The notes beneath the pieces were generated by a model that saw only the letters and a list, made by a program, of their open reading frames with translations, searched no databases and was not told where the DNA came from. Positions 1 to 12,257 of a DNA stretch of 64,000 nt are shown piece after piece. The DNA lies in contig OZ017800.1 of the NCBI GenBank assembly GCA_963969395.1, positions 11,130,479 through 11,194,478 of the forward strand. The letters run 5' to 3'. Origin of the DNA: Pseudoscleropodium purum (taxonomy: Eukaryota; Streptophyta; Bryopsida; Hypnales; Brachytheciaceae). The position numbers and the translations under genes were made by a program. How positions within the stretch are numbered: position 1 is the stretch's first letter; every line of letters begins with the position of its first letter.

Positions 1-456
1 AATAAACAATCTTCATCTAATGTTTTTATTTTTTTCCAAAAACATTGAAAATAGAGTTCAATAAAAGACTTCAAAGTTTATTTTGGAGTAGAGAATCCAT
101 AACTACCCACAAACTAAAATACCTCATAATTTTTGACTCATTGATCAAAATGGAATGATTCCAAGCTTTCTATTTGTATAGAAATCTAGAAAACCAATTT
201 CAAATTCGGATTTTTGAATAAAAATGATTTCTTCAGATCTCCTTGGACTACCCGAGTTGGTAAACATATTGCATATTAGGCCATAACTTTTGACTCATAC
301 TTCCAAATGTCTTGAAATGCAGTGCACACAAAAAAAAATCCTTGTCCACACCTTCTATTAAAATTTGGGCTCAAAACATGAAAACCTCTAGTCACATGCA
401 CCTACCCAAAATTTCTATGTTGTCAAAAAACGCAACTTGGTCCTTTATGGGTTAAA
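1..456 (+). repeat. Right part of a dispersed TIR-ended repeat (family A), cut by window edge
   Basis: This stretch is clearly similar to 31000-31425 and, more weakly, to 15000-15495. Shared landmarks in the same order are the blocks CTTCAAAGTTTATTTT, CTCATAATTTTTG and CATAACTTTTGACTC. It ends in CCTTTATGGGTTAAA, a one-base variant of the right terminal repeat CTTTAGGGGTTAAA of the 30497-31425 copy. The left half lies outside the window. No open frame of note is present, so it is a non-autonomous element or a relic. Confidence 0.7.
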
Positions 457-1800
457 AGCAATGCAGAAAGTGGTCCTCACTACAAAAGCTATTTACACCC
501 ACGGAATTGGACAAAACCTACATACAATATATAGATGAAATTTTATTTATTCATCCAAACGAATGTGCATTCATCTAAAATTGCATGATACCATCTCAAG
601 ATTTGGTAAGCATTTTATTTCCATTTCATCCACTGTGAAAGCAAGAATATCTCCCCCAAAATATTCCCTTGAAAAAAAATCCATCCCTTTTCAGCCCAAA
701 GAAATCGCTCAAATCACAGACACACACAGTGCCAAACCAAATTAGTATGGGCCAGACTTGCAGCGCCCCAGCCAAACAGAAAGAGCCTTCCTGCTCCTCC
801 ATCCGCGCTGCCAGTGACAAGCATCAGTCAGCATATTCCACCCCAAAGCCCCAGAACCAGAAATAGTAACCGACCATTGTCATGTAGTAAGTTAAGCGCC
901 TCCCCAGCGTCTCATCAGAGCTGCCAGTCCTCACGAGCCCCCCGTTTCTCCTCTGATACATACCAGTAACAAGCCCCCACATGCCTGCCACACTCCCTTG
1001 TCTGCATCCCCAGTCTCATCACACTCCCTCTTCTGTCACCCCAGTGATCCCACACTAATCAGGATTTATCTTTCTTTACTTGCCGTTGCTCTCTGTCCCT
1101 CTCGCTGTTTGTACTCTGTAGGACTCTCCTTTTGGTCCGTGCGCTCGCTTCTTTTGGGAGGGATGGTTGATCTAACCATCCCACCCGATGATGTTCTCTT
1201 CCCAAAGCTCATTCGTCTTCAGTAGTCCTTGCAGCAAAGCAAAGCGCAGCGAAGCTGTCCACCCACCAACGCTCCAGCACACTACTGAGCGAGCTTCGGT
1301 TCTTTCATGTGCATGTTTTCATTTCATAATGCGATCGCTCCCTCACTGGGTGAAAGTCAGAGATTAGGGAGTGGTATGGTAATATGTTAGTTGGGGCGTC
1401 ATTGGTTGCTTCGCCTACTCACTCACCAATGCGCATTAATGGGTAGCCCTTCTTCATAAGATCTGTCTCTCTCTCTCTCTCTGTGTGCCATAGCCTGACG
1501 ATCGATCAGCCGCGTGACATGAGCGTTTGCGGCTTTTGTTTTGGTGGTGGTGGGTTTTTTGTGTCAATCGTTTTTTTTTTCTGGGATTAAGTTCTTTAGG
1601 TTTGGGTTGGACAGGGAATTGGAGAGACTTGCGAGATTGATTGGATGTTTTTTCCGTGATGTTTCGGTAAGAGGAGGAAGGCAGTGGGATATGTAGACAG
1701 ATCTGGGACTTGTAGAGATATATATAGGGAGATTTGTATAGCGAGTTGTGGTTTCGTTTTTTTTGGGGGTGAGAAAGATTGTGGCAAGGGAGTGGCAAGA
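457..1800 (+). promoter_or_regulatory. Promoter and 5' leader region of the heptahelical gene
   Basis: No coding region is supported here. GC content rises towards the gene. A CT microsatellite at about 1465-1482 is typical of plant 5' leaders, and a T-rich tract follows at 1555-1580. An upstream ATG at 1684 is in frame with the gene and would add 39 residues. These look like translated leader (Cys/Gly-rich, without family similarity), so the start at 1801 was preferred. No clear TATA box could be assigned. Confidence 0.4.
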
Positions 1801-4364
1801 ATGGGAGCATTTCAGGATGATGAGGTGGGAGTCCGTCGTAGAAGCAACGGAAAGGGACAAGAGGAGATGGAGAGAACGACGAGCTTCCCGAGTGTCGACC
1901 TGAATTTGAGCAACAGGGAGAAGGCGATGGAGTTGTGGTGCAATGTGAAGCACCAGCTGGTGGAGTACTCCGCGTTGCCCGAGTATCTCCGTGACAACAG
2001 CTTCATCGTGCGCCATTACCGAGCGGATTGGCAGTTCAAGCATGCCTTCTATTCCATGTTTTCCATGCACAACGAAACATTCAACATTTGGTCGTAAGTT
2101 TTTCGTTCTTTTGTATTCCCGTGTGACTTAATTTGGAAGACGAGTCTTTGGAAAGCAGTTGTTTCTGTTTCTGTTTCAAACTGGTGTTTGTGTTTGTGTT
2201 CTTCAGGGCGATGCTGAGAATATGGTGGTGGTTTTGGCAGGCATTTGATTGGGTTCATTTTGTTTCTGGGATTGACAATCTACACAGCGACGCATTTGCC
2301 GACCTATTCGGCTGCTCTTCAAAGATGGCAATCTGGGTATATTATGGAGTCGCTGCCTTCGTACCTGCAGCTGCCGGAAGCTCTTTCCAGTTGTGTGCCT
2401 GGCACGTTCGACGGCACTCGATGTATTCAGGTGGGATGCTTGCTACACGGTTTATGATAATATGTTTTGGTAGGCCTATGGTAATATTAGCCTCGGAACA
2501 CCATGAATTAATGTTCTTGTTGATGAACTCCATTTACTGAGCTTTGGATCTTGTGTTGGCCACTTGTTGATTAGCCACTTGGTGCTTGAGTGACTATTCA
2601 CTGAAATGATTCTTGATGGAGATCTCAAGGTACACAAATGAAGAAAAAAGATTGTAGTATTAGTTCACCAATCCAAAAGCAATGCAAGCCCTCCTTCCCT
2701 AAGTTCAGAGCCAATAAATGGTATGGCATTGGTTGTGTAGCTACCTGTCTGACACGTTCGATGAGCTACAGAAGTGAATTCACTCAACCCTTTCTAACGA
2801 CACTCTTCAATTGCACATGCCTTGTATATCCTGAGAAACTGTCAGAAACTGTCATGTTGTGTACACATTTGATTGGACAACTATCACCTGTGAACACATC
2901 ATGTCCGTGCGCATGTAGAAGCTGATTTCACATTAAAGAGGGTTGAGTGTAGTGTAGATGAAGGGCACTTTGTGTTTGGGCTCTAAGGAGGTCAATCCAA
3001 TCGCCAAAGGCTTCAGGTTCTAATTATTCTCTTGTTGTTGTTGAGAATGTGCAGAAACCGATCACACGTTGGCCTTTCTTCGTGTTCTTAGGGGGTGCCA
3101 TGTTTTGTATGTTGGCAAGCACAACTTGCCATCTACTGAGTTGTCGTTGTGCTAAAACTTTCTACACGTTGATGAGGGTCGATTACACGGGGATTGCTGC
3201 TCTCACCGTAGCTTCGTTCTATCCTCCTGTACGTACACTCTTAATCCCCTCTTATGGTTTATAAGTACCCCTCATTCATGCCACACCTGATGTTTTTGAA
3301 ACTCGCGCACTGATGGTATAGTTCTGGGTATAAGATTTATGGGTACTGTTCCCATCACTTTAAGCATCCCTACCAGAAAATGTGCCCTATTTTATCAAAT
3401 TTAAGATGGTTCAGACCACTTGATTTGGACGCAATCAACAGATTCTGTTGATTTCTGCTCATTATGTCTAAATCGAGTAGTCGAAACCCACGGAAATCTG
3501 TTAATACGAGGTTGATTTTCTTGATGTAGTGTATTTTAACCAATCAATGTAGGATTAGGAGACCACTCGATAGAGCTCACTGGAGAGCTCACTACAGGTA
3601 CTACAGGAGCCAAATTAAATTCTCATCACATATGTGAATTTCTTTATGCAATTATTCAAACGCAGGGAAGTTGTAGGCCACTAATGAACGGAAAGAAGAT
3701 AATCCCATTTCCATTCAAACATGAGTGGTCCTCGACCAATATAACCAACTCAATCTTACACGGAACTTGCTAATTGAACGCCAACCAAGTATTGGTTGGA
3801 AGAGACAAGTTCCAGATCTCACTCAATAAGTGATAGGATTTTAGTGTCTTAGAGTTTTAATCTTGCTCCAGGTGTAAGCTGTGAGAAAATTCTGACTTGC
3901 GCCGTGCTTGTTAAATAATTCAGGTCTATTACAGTTTCATGTGCAATCCATCCCTCTGCAAAATGTACCTGGGCTTCATCACCACGATGGGGATCGCCTG
4001 CGTGTTACTATCGTTGATCCCCGTGTTTCAGACCGCGGAATACCGGTCCGTCCGTGCAGCGATGTTCTCCACCATGGGAGTCTCAGGAATAATCCCCTGC
4101 GTGCACAAAGTGATCATGTACCAAGACGAGGTCCAGGCTTACGAAGCGCTCTACAATGAAGTGCAGATGTTCATCATCTACGCTCTGGGGGGCTTAGTGT
4201 ACGCCACTCGTATTCCGGAGCGTTGGAAACCGGGAGCCTTCGACATTATCGGCAACAGCCATCAGTTGTTTCATGTTCTGGTTGTGTGGGCAGCGTACGT
4301 TCACTACGAAGGCGGCTTGATCTACCTCAAGTGGAGGGACGTGAAAGGGTGTCCTCTCTCATAA
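1801..4364 (+). CDS. Heptahelical transmembrane protein (PAQR/adiponectin-receptor-like, plant HHP type)
   Basis: Seven-pass membrane protein of the PAQR/hemolysin-III family. Arabidopsis HHP members act in abscisic-acid, osmotic and sterol-linked signalling, and animal relatives are Zn-dependent ceramidase-like receptors. Exons read: 1801-2093, 2241-2430, 3055-3228, 3924-4364, with phases that join cleanly (intron starts GTAAGT, GTGGGA, GTACGT; each ends CAG). This gives 365 residues, the usual family length. The soluble N-terminus (about 1-98) precedes the signature HNETFNIWSH (90-99). Candidate metal ligands are His187 in the TTCH motif and His332 and His336 in SHQLFH, matching the PAQR three-His site. 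RIPERWKPG and YLKWRD near the C-terminus are typical of plant HHPs. It converges with the GRDP gene. Family assignment is firm; the exact physiological role is not visible. Confidence 0.93.
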
Positions 4365-6002
4365 GCTGTGGATCGAATGTTCTTCGTTGCATTGGAGCTC
4401 TTGGAGTACTAGTTTAGGAGAAGTTCGGACACTATTTATTCTTTACCAGTGTACATTCGTCGTGTCGGTGTAGAGCTTTCTTTACATTTATAGATTGAAA
4501 TTAGAAGCGTGAAGGCTCCTTCACTCTCACGTTCTGACTCTAAGTCCAAGCCAAATGGCGCTTGCGTAGTGACATGAATTTTGGGTACAGTGGCGTAATA
4601 TGTGGGTCTAGAGCTGGGAGACCTGGACCATGATTTCCAAAGCCACATCACGAATTTGCAGTGGGCTATGAACTCAATTCCGCTGCCTCCCTTGAACATT
4701 GATAATTTGCCCAACTTTGCTTCAGAAGTGGGAACAACTCATTCCTATTCTCAAGGAGATGGAATTCTATTCTTCGAACTCAGATGTCACGGTGTCCCAC
4801 ACAGTTTTCGTGCTATTTTAGCTCTTTTTAAGAGGTTTCCATTACCAGATTGTCGTCTCTCATTTGTAAATTTTAACCCCGTTTATCTAGAGAATTATAA
4901 TGCAATAAAATTATAATTCTCTAGATTACGGTCTACGTTGCGGGACTAGACTACGTCTGATTCACGAGAATCGAATGAACAATTTCTCTCATAAGAAGCA
5001 TCTTAGATTGCCATAGAACTTCAAAGCGTCTCATTTAGTACAAGGCTCATGTTTGTATGTAGGACTTACATTCCAAATGGGTGACTCTTGCGTGACTTTT
5101 AAGGTTATGGGAAAGGGACCTAAAGCAAATGGATTCCCTGCCTGCTTCGTCACAATCAGCGGTTCCGATAGCATGATATCATACAATTTCACTGCAGCAG
5201 AGTCATTCAAGTAATCAAGTAAACGGAACGAGCAAGCAAACACTCCACACTCCATTGGCAACAAACTTTGCAGACAGTTGCTAAACATCTAGTTTCGTAA
5301 TCCCACATTCCTCCTCCAATATTCAGTTGCCTCGCAACTACACCAAAAGATTTGTAGAAATCTGACAACACATAGCCCCCACCCACCCCCACCCCCCCAA
5401 CAAAGAATGGCCACAGCACTTGATTAATTTCCTGAACTGCCAACCTTCTACTCACAGCAAATTTAAAATTACAGGCAACTCTGACTAACTTACTCGAATA
5501 CCAGATCTAACCAATGTAACCACCAAATTGATGTACACGAGGATACCGTAATCTTCTAAACTATCTAGAAAACATAGATTGGAATTGGAATCTACTCCCC
5601 CAAATGTAGACAGTTTGTGCATTTCAGCACCTGATCTCACATCAGGAATGGAGAATCAGAAGCTGAAATACACGAGCGCCACACATTCGAACGTCATTTT
5701 ATCATCCCAACACTCTTGAAATGGAAACAACAAACAATAGCTACCTCAATGCGTAACCCTCTCCTGTCAATTTCTTTTGCCACATGGCGTAGGTCAATTT
5801 GGAAAGAGTTAGGGTGGTTTAAAGTCATAACCCCATCCTTCATTCACTTTTTGGGAGAGCCGCAAATCTCCACGAATTGAAAATCCCAACAAGAATTGAC
5901 AATCCCAACCAAGTTCGAAGGAGAGGGTGGGTTATGTCCGATCACCGATTCGTTTAACTGCTGGTTATCTCGTGCGTACCCCACTATCATACATACATGT
6001 AG
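4365..6002. other. Intergenic region between two convergent genes (3' UTRs)
   Basis: This holds the 3' ends of the heptahelical gene (left) and the GRDP gene (right). Short open frames occur, for example 4602-4916, but none has splice context or recognisable motifs. A C-rich run lies at about 5379-5398. Apart from the palindrome at 4886-4925 nothing structured was seen. Confidence 0.5.
4886..4925. repeat. Perfect 16-bp inverted repeat with 8-nt loop
   Basis: Left arm 4886-4901 begins TCTAGAGAATTATAAT. The right arm 4910-4925 is its exact reverse complement, separated by GCAATAAA. The loop contains AATAAA, the canonical polyadenylation hexamer on the + strand, about 520 bases beyond the heptahelical stop codon. 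It may be a small palindromic insertion or an RNA hairpin presenting the signal; no function is proven. Confidence 0.7.
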
Positions 6003-9000
6003 TTAAGAAAACGTCAAAGGCCTCTTGGCTTGAACCTTATGATTGATTTGCAAACTAGCTGCATTTCTTCGTCCGGAGCTTCCTCGGGATGGAGTCGAAC
6101 TCGTAATGGATCTTGTTGGAGTGGCATCTTCAATCGCCACTTTGGGTGACTGACTTGGTACTCTCCGACTTGAAGTGGAGTTCATTCCTTGCTCCGTCCC
6201 GCTCCAATCCACCGCTTTATTCTCAGACGCTGCAAGGAAAACAAAGAAAACAAGATCCAAACAATAAATTTATTACTTGCTTTCTTGCAGAATGTGCGTT
6301 TCTAAAGAAATGAAATTAAACTCACCTTGCTTGCGCAAGCATTAGCTAATCCTCTTGCTAATCATAACATGATAACCCGCCCTTGAAATTCTCAAAGATT
6401 CATTCTTGGTCTTGGCCACCATGAGTTCATCATGAATGCTCTTCAAGAATCCAATCCGTTTATGGTCTAAACAGTCTACTACTACTGTCCATTCACGTGT
6501 AACGTTATGAAGTTTTTCAAGTACTAAGTGTGTTTATTTTTCTCTATTTTGTACTCCAAATAGAAATTCTACAGAATGATTTTTAAAGCCCTACTGATCC
6601 ACATACCAGGCATCCGCTCCCCCTGGTCGTTCTCCTCTTCCTCACCGCCACTTTCACCCCCGCCACCATTCCAGTACCACTGCCCCAAACTTCTGGCCTC
6701 ATGGCTCCCACTGCTCTCCATCACCACCGCCCCCCACTCCCTGGCCTCCTTCGGCTTCTCCTTCCCTCGCTGCCGCGTATACTCATTCCCCGCAGTCAAG
6801 CCCCCGAAGTCCGCAATTGAGCGCATGGTCGCAGTACACAACAGCAGCACCAACACCACGTCCTCCTCGGGGGACACTTCCATCGCGGAAATCTTGAAGT
6901 TGAACAGCGCAGTTGCCTTGCCTTGGGGTGTGTGACTCCCGTACCTGGAAATCAAGAAAATGTGGGGTGGGTAGTCAAAATGGAAAAGACAACATACTGA
7001 AAGGCCGAAGAAGAAGAAGGTCTGGGAACCACGAAGAACCGCACCCGAAATCAACCAAAAAGCACAAACAGCAACCGACGAAACAGCAAGCCGAGAAGAC
7101 TACCAAGGGAGCAGCACCTGGAATCGACAATTTACCGTAGAAGAGGTTCAGTATCTTCCGTGAGACCAGATCATCAAAATTGGGTTCAACCAGAGGAGCA
7201 AATTGCAGGAAAAGATGTTGTGATAGTAGAAGTTGGATTTTTGGCACATAAGTTACATACCTTATCAACGTGACAAAGCCTTCTTCCTCTTGCGGCGACG
7301 CCCCCTCCACTTCATACTGCTGCTTCCTCCCATTCACCAGCCTTGCCAACCCCGCCCCTCTCCCCGACGTTTTCAGGGTAAACTCCAGGTTCCTCTCCCA
7401 ATATACGTCCCCCAGTTGTCTCGAAATCACGAGCGTCTCCCCTGTCGAAAGCGCCCAACTGAGCTTATACTCCTCGAGTTCATGTGCGAGTGGGGAGGCC
7501 GTGGCGACGATTTTCTCCGGGGCCACCCCGAGGTTGGAGGAGAGGTAGCTCCACCCTCCCTCATGGATAGTGATGATGCGCTCGTTCCAGTCGACTCCGA
7601 TGGGACGCTCGCCGCTCTTGCGCCAGGCGCCTTTCGCTGCGCGGATGCGGATGACGAAAGACTCATGGTGGGTGTGGGAGAATACGGTGCGGGTGATCCA
7701 GCGGCCGGACTGCGGGGCGGAGCGGCGACGGGCGAGGGTGGGGGAGAGCATGGCGCCCGTGTCGTCGGTGACGCGGTCAGGCACGGATTTCAGCAAGTAC
7801 GAGGCCTGGGATTGGAAGATTTCAGTACGTGGGTTAGAAGAAGATTTGTGCACATCTGTAGCGTAAGATTTGTAGAGATGAGTTCTGAGGTTCAAGAGTG
7901 ATTGTCATTAGAGTAATAATGAGTTGGGTATTGCATAGCAGAAAACATGCCATTCGCTGCGGATTCGATCTGCTGGGTGCTTGTCACACCAAGCTATCGA
8001 AGTGAGATGTGCCCACCACAAGTCGCGGCATACTGCAAGCAAGCACAGTAACTACGACACATTTGGAAATGAACAAGGCCTCGACGGAGCGGAGACATCG
8101 CAACACTACACGTTGAATTCAGCAAGTAGGAGGCCTGGGGTGGGGAATGGTTCAGTGCTTGGGGTTAGAAAGATTTGAATCATCTGTAGCTTAAGATTTA
8201 AATATATAAATTCTACAAGTTGAGAGTAATCACCCTCTCCTGACACTGTCGCTTTTATCACCACATGGATCCATGAGATTCTAGTTTGAGGTGCGACTAG
8301 AAGAATGCAGTTGGAATATGGGAGCATGGTTCAGAGTCAGAAACAACATTGACAGGTTTCCACGACTTTAACAAATTCCCGACAAGCTGAAACGCAAATC
8401 GCTTGCAGTCCTAAAGTTTAAAGCACGGTGCAGAAAACTCTAAAATTAACGCCAAATCTAAAAAAATGAGCACAATGCGCGCAGAATTCGAGCTTTGTGC
8501 AGAAATGAACGCCAATCTAACAAATTTTGATACATAGGCGTTGATTCAATTCAATACGCGACCGTGCATTGAATTACAGCGCTAATTTTTAGAACTCTAA
8601 TTCTTAACGAAATTGACGAAATAATACAGAGAATTCAAGCAACTCAACAAAAGAATCACAAGAGCACAAGTTTCAAGCGTACCTGCACCGGCGGTGTGAC
8701 GGAGACGTCGAGTTTGAGCTGCAGCGGCTGCTTCCGCCCCACCGAATTGAACCGTTTGTCCCGGAGCGGAACGACGATCTCATGCGAGAGCCCGGGCGCC
8801 TTGGCGAGGTCCGCCCACGCGAGCTTGGTCCCGCTCCCCACGCGCTTCGTCTTCTGGAACGACTTCATACAGCCCTCGACGTGGTAGCGCAACTCCAGCT
8901 GCACGCCTTTGGTCTTCATCTCGCACTGCAGCACCCACAGCTTCTGCCACTGCGGGTCCTGTGTGAACGGAACCACGGGTGTCTCCAGCTTCAAGGAGGT

Positions 9001-12000
9001 AGAGGCGTCTAAGGTGCGCAGACGAATGAAGAGGTCCGCGTTCTCGCGACCGATGGGCATCATGCTGGCTCCGCACTTGATCAAAATGCATACCTGGGGA
9101 TGCATAGGTACCACATTGTGTGAGTCCTGTCTGACCTCAACATTTTTTCATTTGATGCAATATTGAATCTCAATGGTTGATAGGAGGAATGATTGGGATT
9201 CATGATGCTAATCCACTTGCAACCCTCTACAGAATCTGTTTTAGAAAATATGATACTAATGAGATTAAGTGCACAAGGTTACTCTGAGGTATGAGAAGAT
9301 ATGCAACCAATGAGATTAAGAGCAGAAAATTACCCATAAGTCTTAAGAGGCATGAAACCAGTGAGTTGATGTGCACAAACGTAGTTGCAGTTCAAAGTAT
9401 AACACAGAATTTTGGAAGTCTAAAACTTCATGCTCTATTACTATACTCAAATCGAAGGCTGAAGACGGGACAATCATATTTTTACCTTCAAGATTATACA
9501 CTCTAGTTCTGCGGAAAATGTATCAATGAGTTTCGGAAGCGAGAAAATTTAATTTGGTTGCAGTCAAAATGCTATTTTTATTGGCATTATGTTCGGTGAT
9601 TGCAATTAAGTTCACCATTATCATAATTCATTTACAAATTCGTATCACCTTAGGATCTAAGTAGGTACCAACTAAAGAATCCATTTTAATAAACGCAAAC
9701 AAGATTACCAGACCTAGTCCAGAGCATGGAGCTCTCAACCTTAAACCCTTACGGAACAAGAAGCCCAAACGCCCAAACCTCATTTTCTTTTGACATTTCT
9801 GAGTACTTCCTGTACCAACTTTCTTTCTGTCAACGTTTATCTATTTTCCACCAAGCAATATTCTTCAAAGATTCTGGTGATATGAGGTTCAGCCCTAATT
9901 GAATTACATGCTCAATTGAATTGCCTCATGAGTGACATGTGACACAATCTGGTGAATCCAAGTGGGCAATTCTATACCTTGAATTCATGGTGCAAAAGCC
10001 CTTCAAAACAGAGCATACGAAATATTTCAGCAACAAATTCTGACGAGGATAACCGACCTGCAAGACGTGCCGTGGTGTGAGAACCGGGTACTTCGTAGGA
10101 TTGTGATCCGGCAACCGATGATCCCACGGCAAGAACGCCGGCGGCTTCTCCAACATGAGACTACTCTTCATCTCCGACACGGGCGGCGGCGGCACATTCA
10201 CCGGCTTCGTATTCCGATACATCGACCCCGCTTTCTCATAACAGATCCCGAACGTGCTCTCCCACAACCCCGCCGTCTTTTCAAACCCCTCCATCCCCAA
10301 CTTACTCCCGTGCCCTCGTTCCACGGATAACTCCGTCACACTCCCAAGCAACGCCTTCGTGTCCTTCGCGTACGCCCCGGGCGACAGCTGATGTGCGTGC
10401 CAAATCAAGTCGATGTCGAACGTGGGGACGCAGAAAGTTTTCCCTTTGGACTTGGACAAGAGGTGGAGGAAGCACTTGTAGCGTTCGACGGAGGCTTGAA
10501 GAAAAGGCTCTTCCCACATGTAAGGCTGGGAGACGTAGTAGTAGAAGCTGGTTTGGCGAGTGACGGCAGAGAGAAGCTCGTCGAGACCGTCGATGTCGTC
10601 AACAGGGACCACTTGAGCTGTGGGGTTGCCGGGGAACTTGTAGAAGGTGGACATGATGTCGTAAGGCTCCTTTTGGTAGACGATGGACCAGAGGCGACGG
10701 CAACGCTCCTGGGCAAAACTCTCGCTGGCTATGTCTGGGAACAGGGGGCAGTCGATCACGCGGCCGAATTTCGAGATGCAGTATTGACGGTAACCAACCT
10801 ACAAGACGGGCCCTCCAAAAGTCCAAAAATCAGAGCTTATTGAAACAGAAATTTTCCATAACATTCAACGAGCCCGTTTCTTTAGAAATCTGGAATCAGT
10901 GTTGGATTCTGACATGATTGCCCCTGTATTGGCAGACTATCTAATCTCGCGCATTATCAACAATTCTTTTGCTTCCCTACAGTTCCTACAGGCAATGTGC
11001 TATGTTACTAAAGACAGAATAACAAGATGACAAACTTCATTGATATTTTGATAGAACCAGAATGGTGGATTTGGATTCTTGGGTGCAGCACATTGAAGGT
11101 TTTAGGGAGAATGAATGTTATGTCCTGCACTCCCAGATTCTCAAACTACAACCCAATTTTGGTGCTGGAATAGACTTGTGCGAGAAGGTGGAGAATAAGG
11201 GTGTGAAATTTTGAAGAAGCTGACAAAATTTACCGGATTTAGTCGGTGGCAGTGCCATATCCATTGCACGTCCATGGGAGGCAACAGACTTTTCCCCTTG
11301 GCATCGACGTTCAGCAACGCATCGAACTTGAGAGAATCAGCTACCAATGGCATCCAAAACTTTTGATACCTGGCAAAGGAACCACACCTATGAGTAAATA
11401 TATGGTATTAGAAAAAATTCGAAATTCACATTATACTCGTCAACAAACCAGTCAAGGCCCGCTTCCACCCGAATTCCACCAATTTCGAAGCATTCTTATT
11501 TGAAACTCACTAATGTACCCAATGTGTGCTGGTACGGCATTCCCTAGAATCCTGATTTCAACCCTCCCCAGAAATCAGAACGGAATAAAACTCAAGGATC
11601 AGAAACTGGTGGGATCAAAATTTAGGCACGTGAAGAAAACCTTGCAGAATTTAAGTTCAAATAGCTGGGATGAAAATCTGCAAGGATTTCTTCTATCGTT
11701 GAGACAATGCTTAATTTCAAGCTTCTTGGATCCGAAATGCTTGATCAACCACAAGCCACATTGAAAAGAAAGACATAGTTCGCGGATTACAAGGAGTTAG
11801 AATCCGCTATTCTGGAGAATCGAAATCCACATATTGCCGGCAATGTAGAAATTTTGAGTGTGTATGAGAGAGCAGTGAGAGACCTGCGGATGGCGCGCAC
11901 AACGGCAGGGCCTTTGTGCAAGCAAGGCAAGCTGTCGATCGAGCGCAGGAAGCCCAACTGCCGCTTGGCGGCGAAGGCAAGATCCACACTAAACCGGATC

Positions 12001-12257
12001 CGCAAGGCGGCTTTCAGCTCCTCGTCGTAGTCGCGCTGCACCTCCGCCTCCGTCCGGAACGCCAGCGGCCCCGACATCGACACAGAGCCTGAGTTCGCCA
12101 CCAACGGCCCTGACATCGCTACAGAGTCAACCTTGGCCACCAACGGCGCTGACATGTGCTCTGGCATCGACAACGGGACTGACATTGTCAAGCGCGCAGA
12201 GGATGTCGTTGACAGGGAGCGCGGCGACGACTCCCCATCCTGCTGCGTGGTCTCCAT
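6003..12257 (-). CDS. Glycine-rich domain-containing protein (GRDP, DUF1399 family)
   Basis: Plant GRDP family; Arabidopsis members affect growth, auxin and stress responses, and no enzymatic reaction is established. Exons on the minus strand: 12257-11884, 11369-11234, 10798-10058, 9093-8683, 7805-7261, 6944-6607, 6229-6003. All join in phase to 923 residues. The N-terminal tail is Ser-rich with repeated MSGPL-like segments (about 18-68). The DUF1399 module follows, with two WHxH motifs, WIWHCHRLNP (His164, His166) and IDLIWHAHQL (His304, His306). A C2-like segment spans about 418-554, then a conserved C-terminal module to about 770 (RYGSHTPQGKATALFNFK). A short Gly/Glu-rich run is followed by a basic Ser/Thr-rich tail from exon 7. 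If the last intron is retained, the protein instead ends at 6569 after RALKIIL. The first intron has an unusual donor (GTCTCT). Confidence 0.9.
8121..8235 (-). repeat. Intronic duplicate of the exon-5 splice-acceptor region
   Basis: Within the GRDP intron 7806-8682, this segment repeats the sequence around the exon-5 acceptor (about 7796-7905). It shares GCAAGTA(C/G)GAGGCCTGGG, GGGTTAGAA, CATCTGTAGC and TAAGATTT in the same order. On the gene strand it carries a polypyrimidine-CAG acceptor followed by codons for ASYLLNS, close to the true exon start ASYLLKS. The reading then diverges and reaches an early stop-prone sequence. It is a local duplication and a possible cryptic exon. Confidence 0.7.

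Noticed and set aside
7233..7901. 222-codon plus-strand frame
   Set aside because: It is the antisense shadow of GRDP exon 5, whose minus-strand reading has conserved family text and correct splice sites.
10391..10843. 150-codon plus-strand frame
   Set aside because: Antisense shadow of GRDP exon 3, which contains the IDLIWHAHQL motif on the minus strand.
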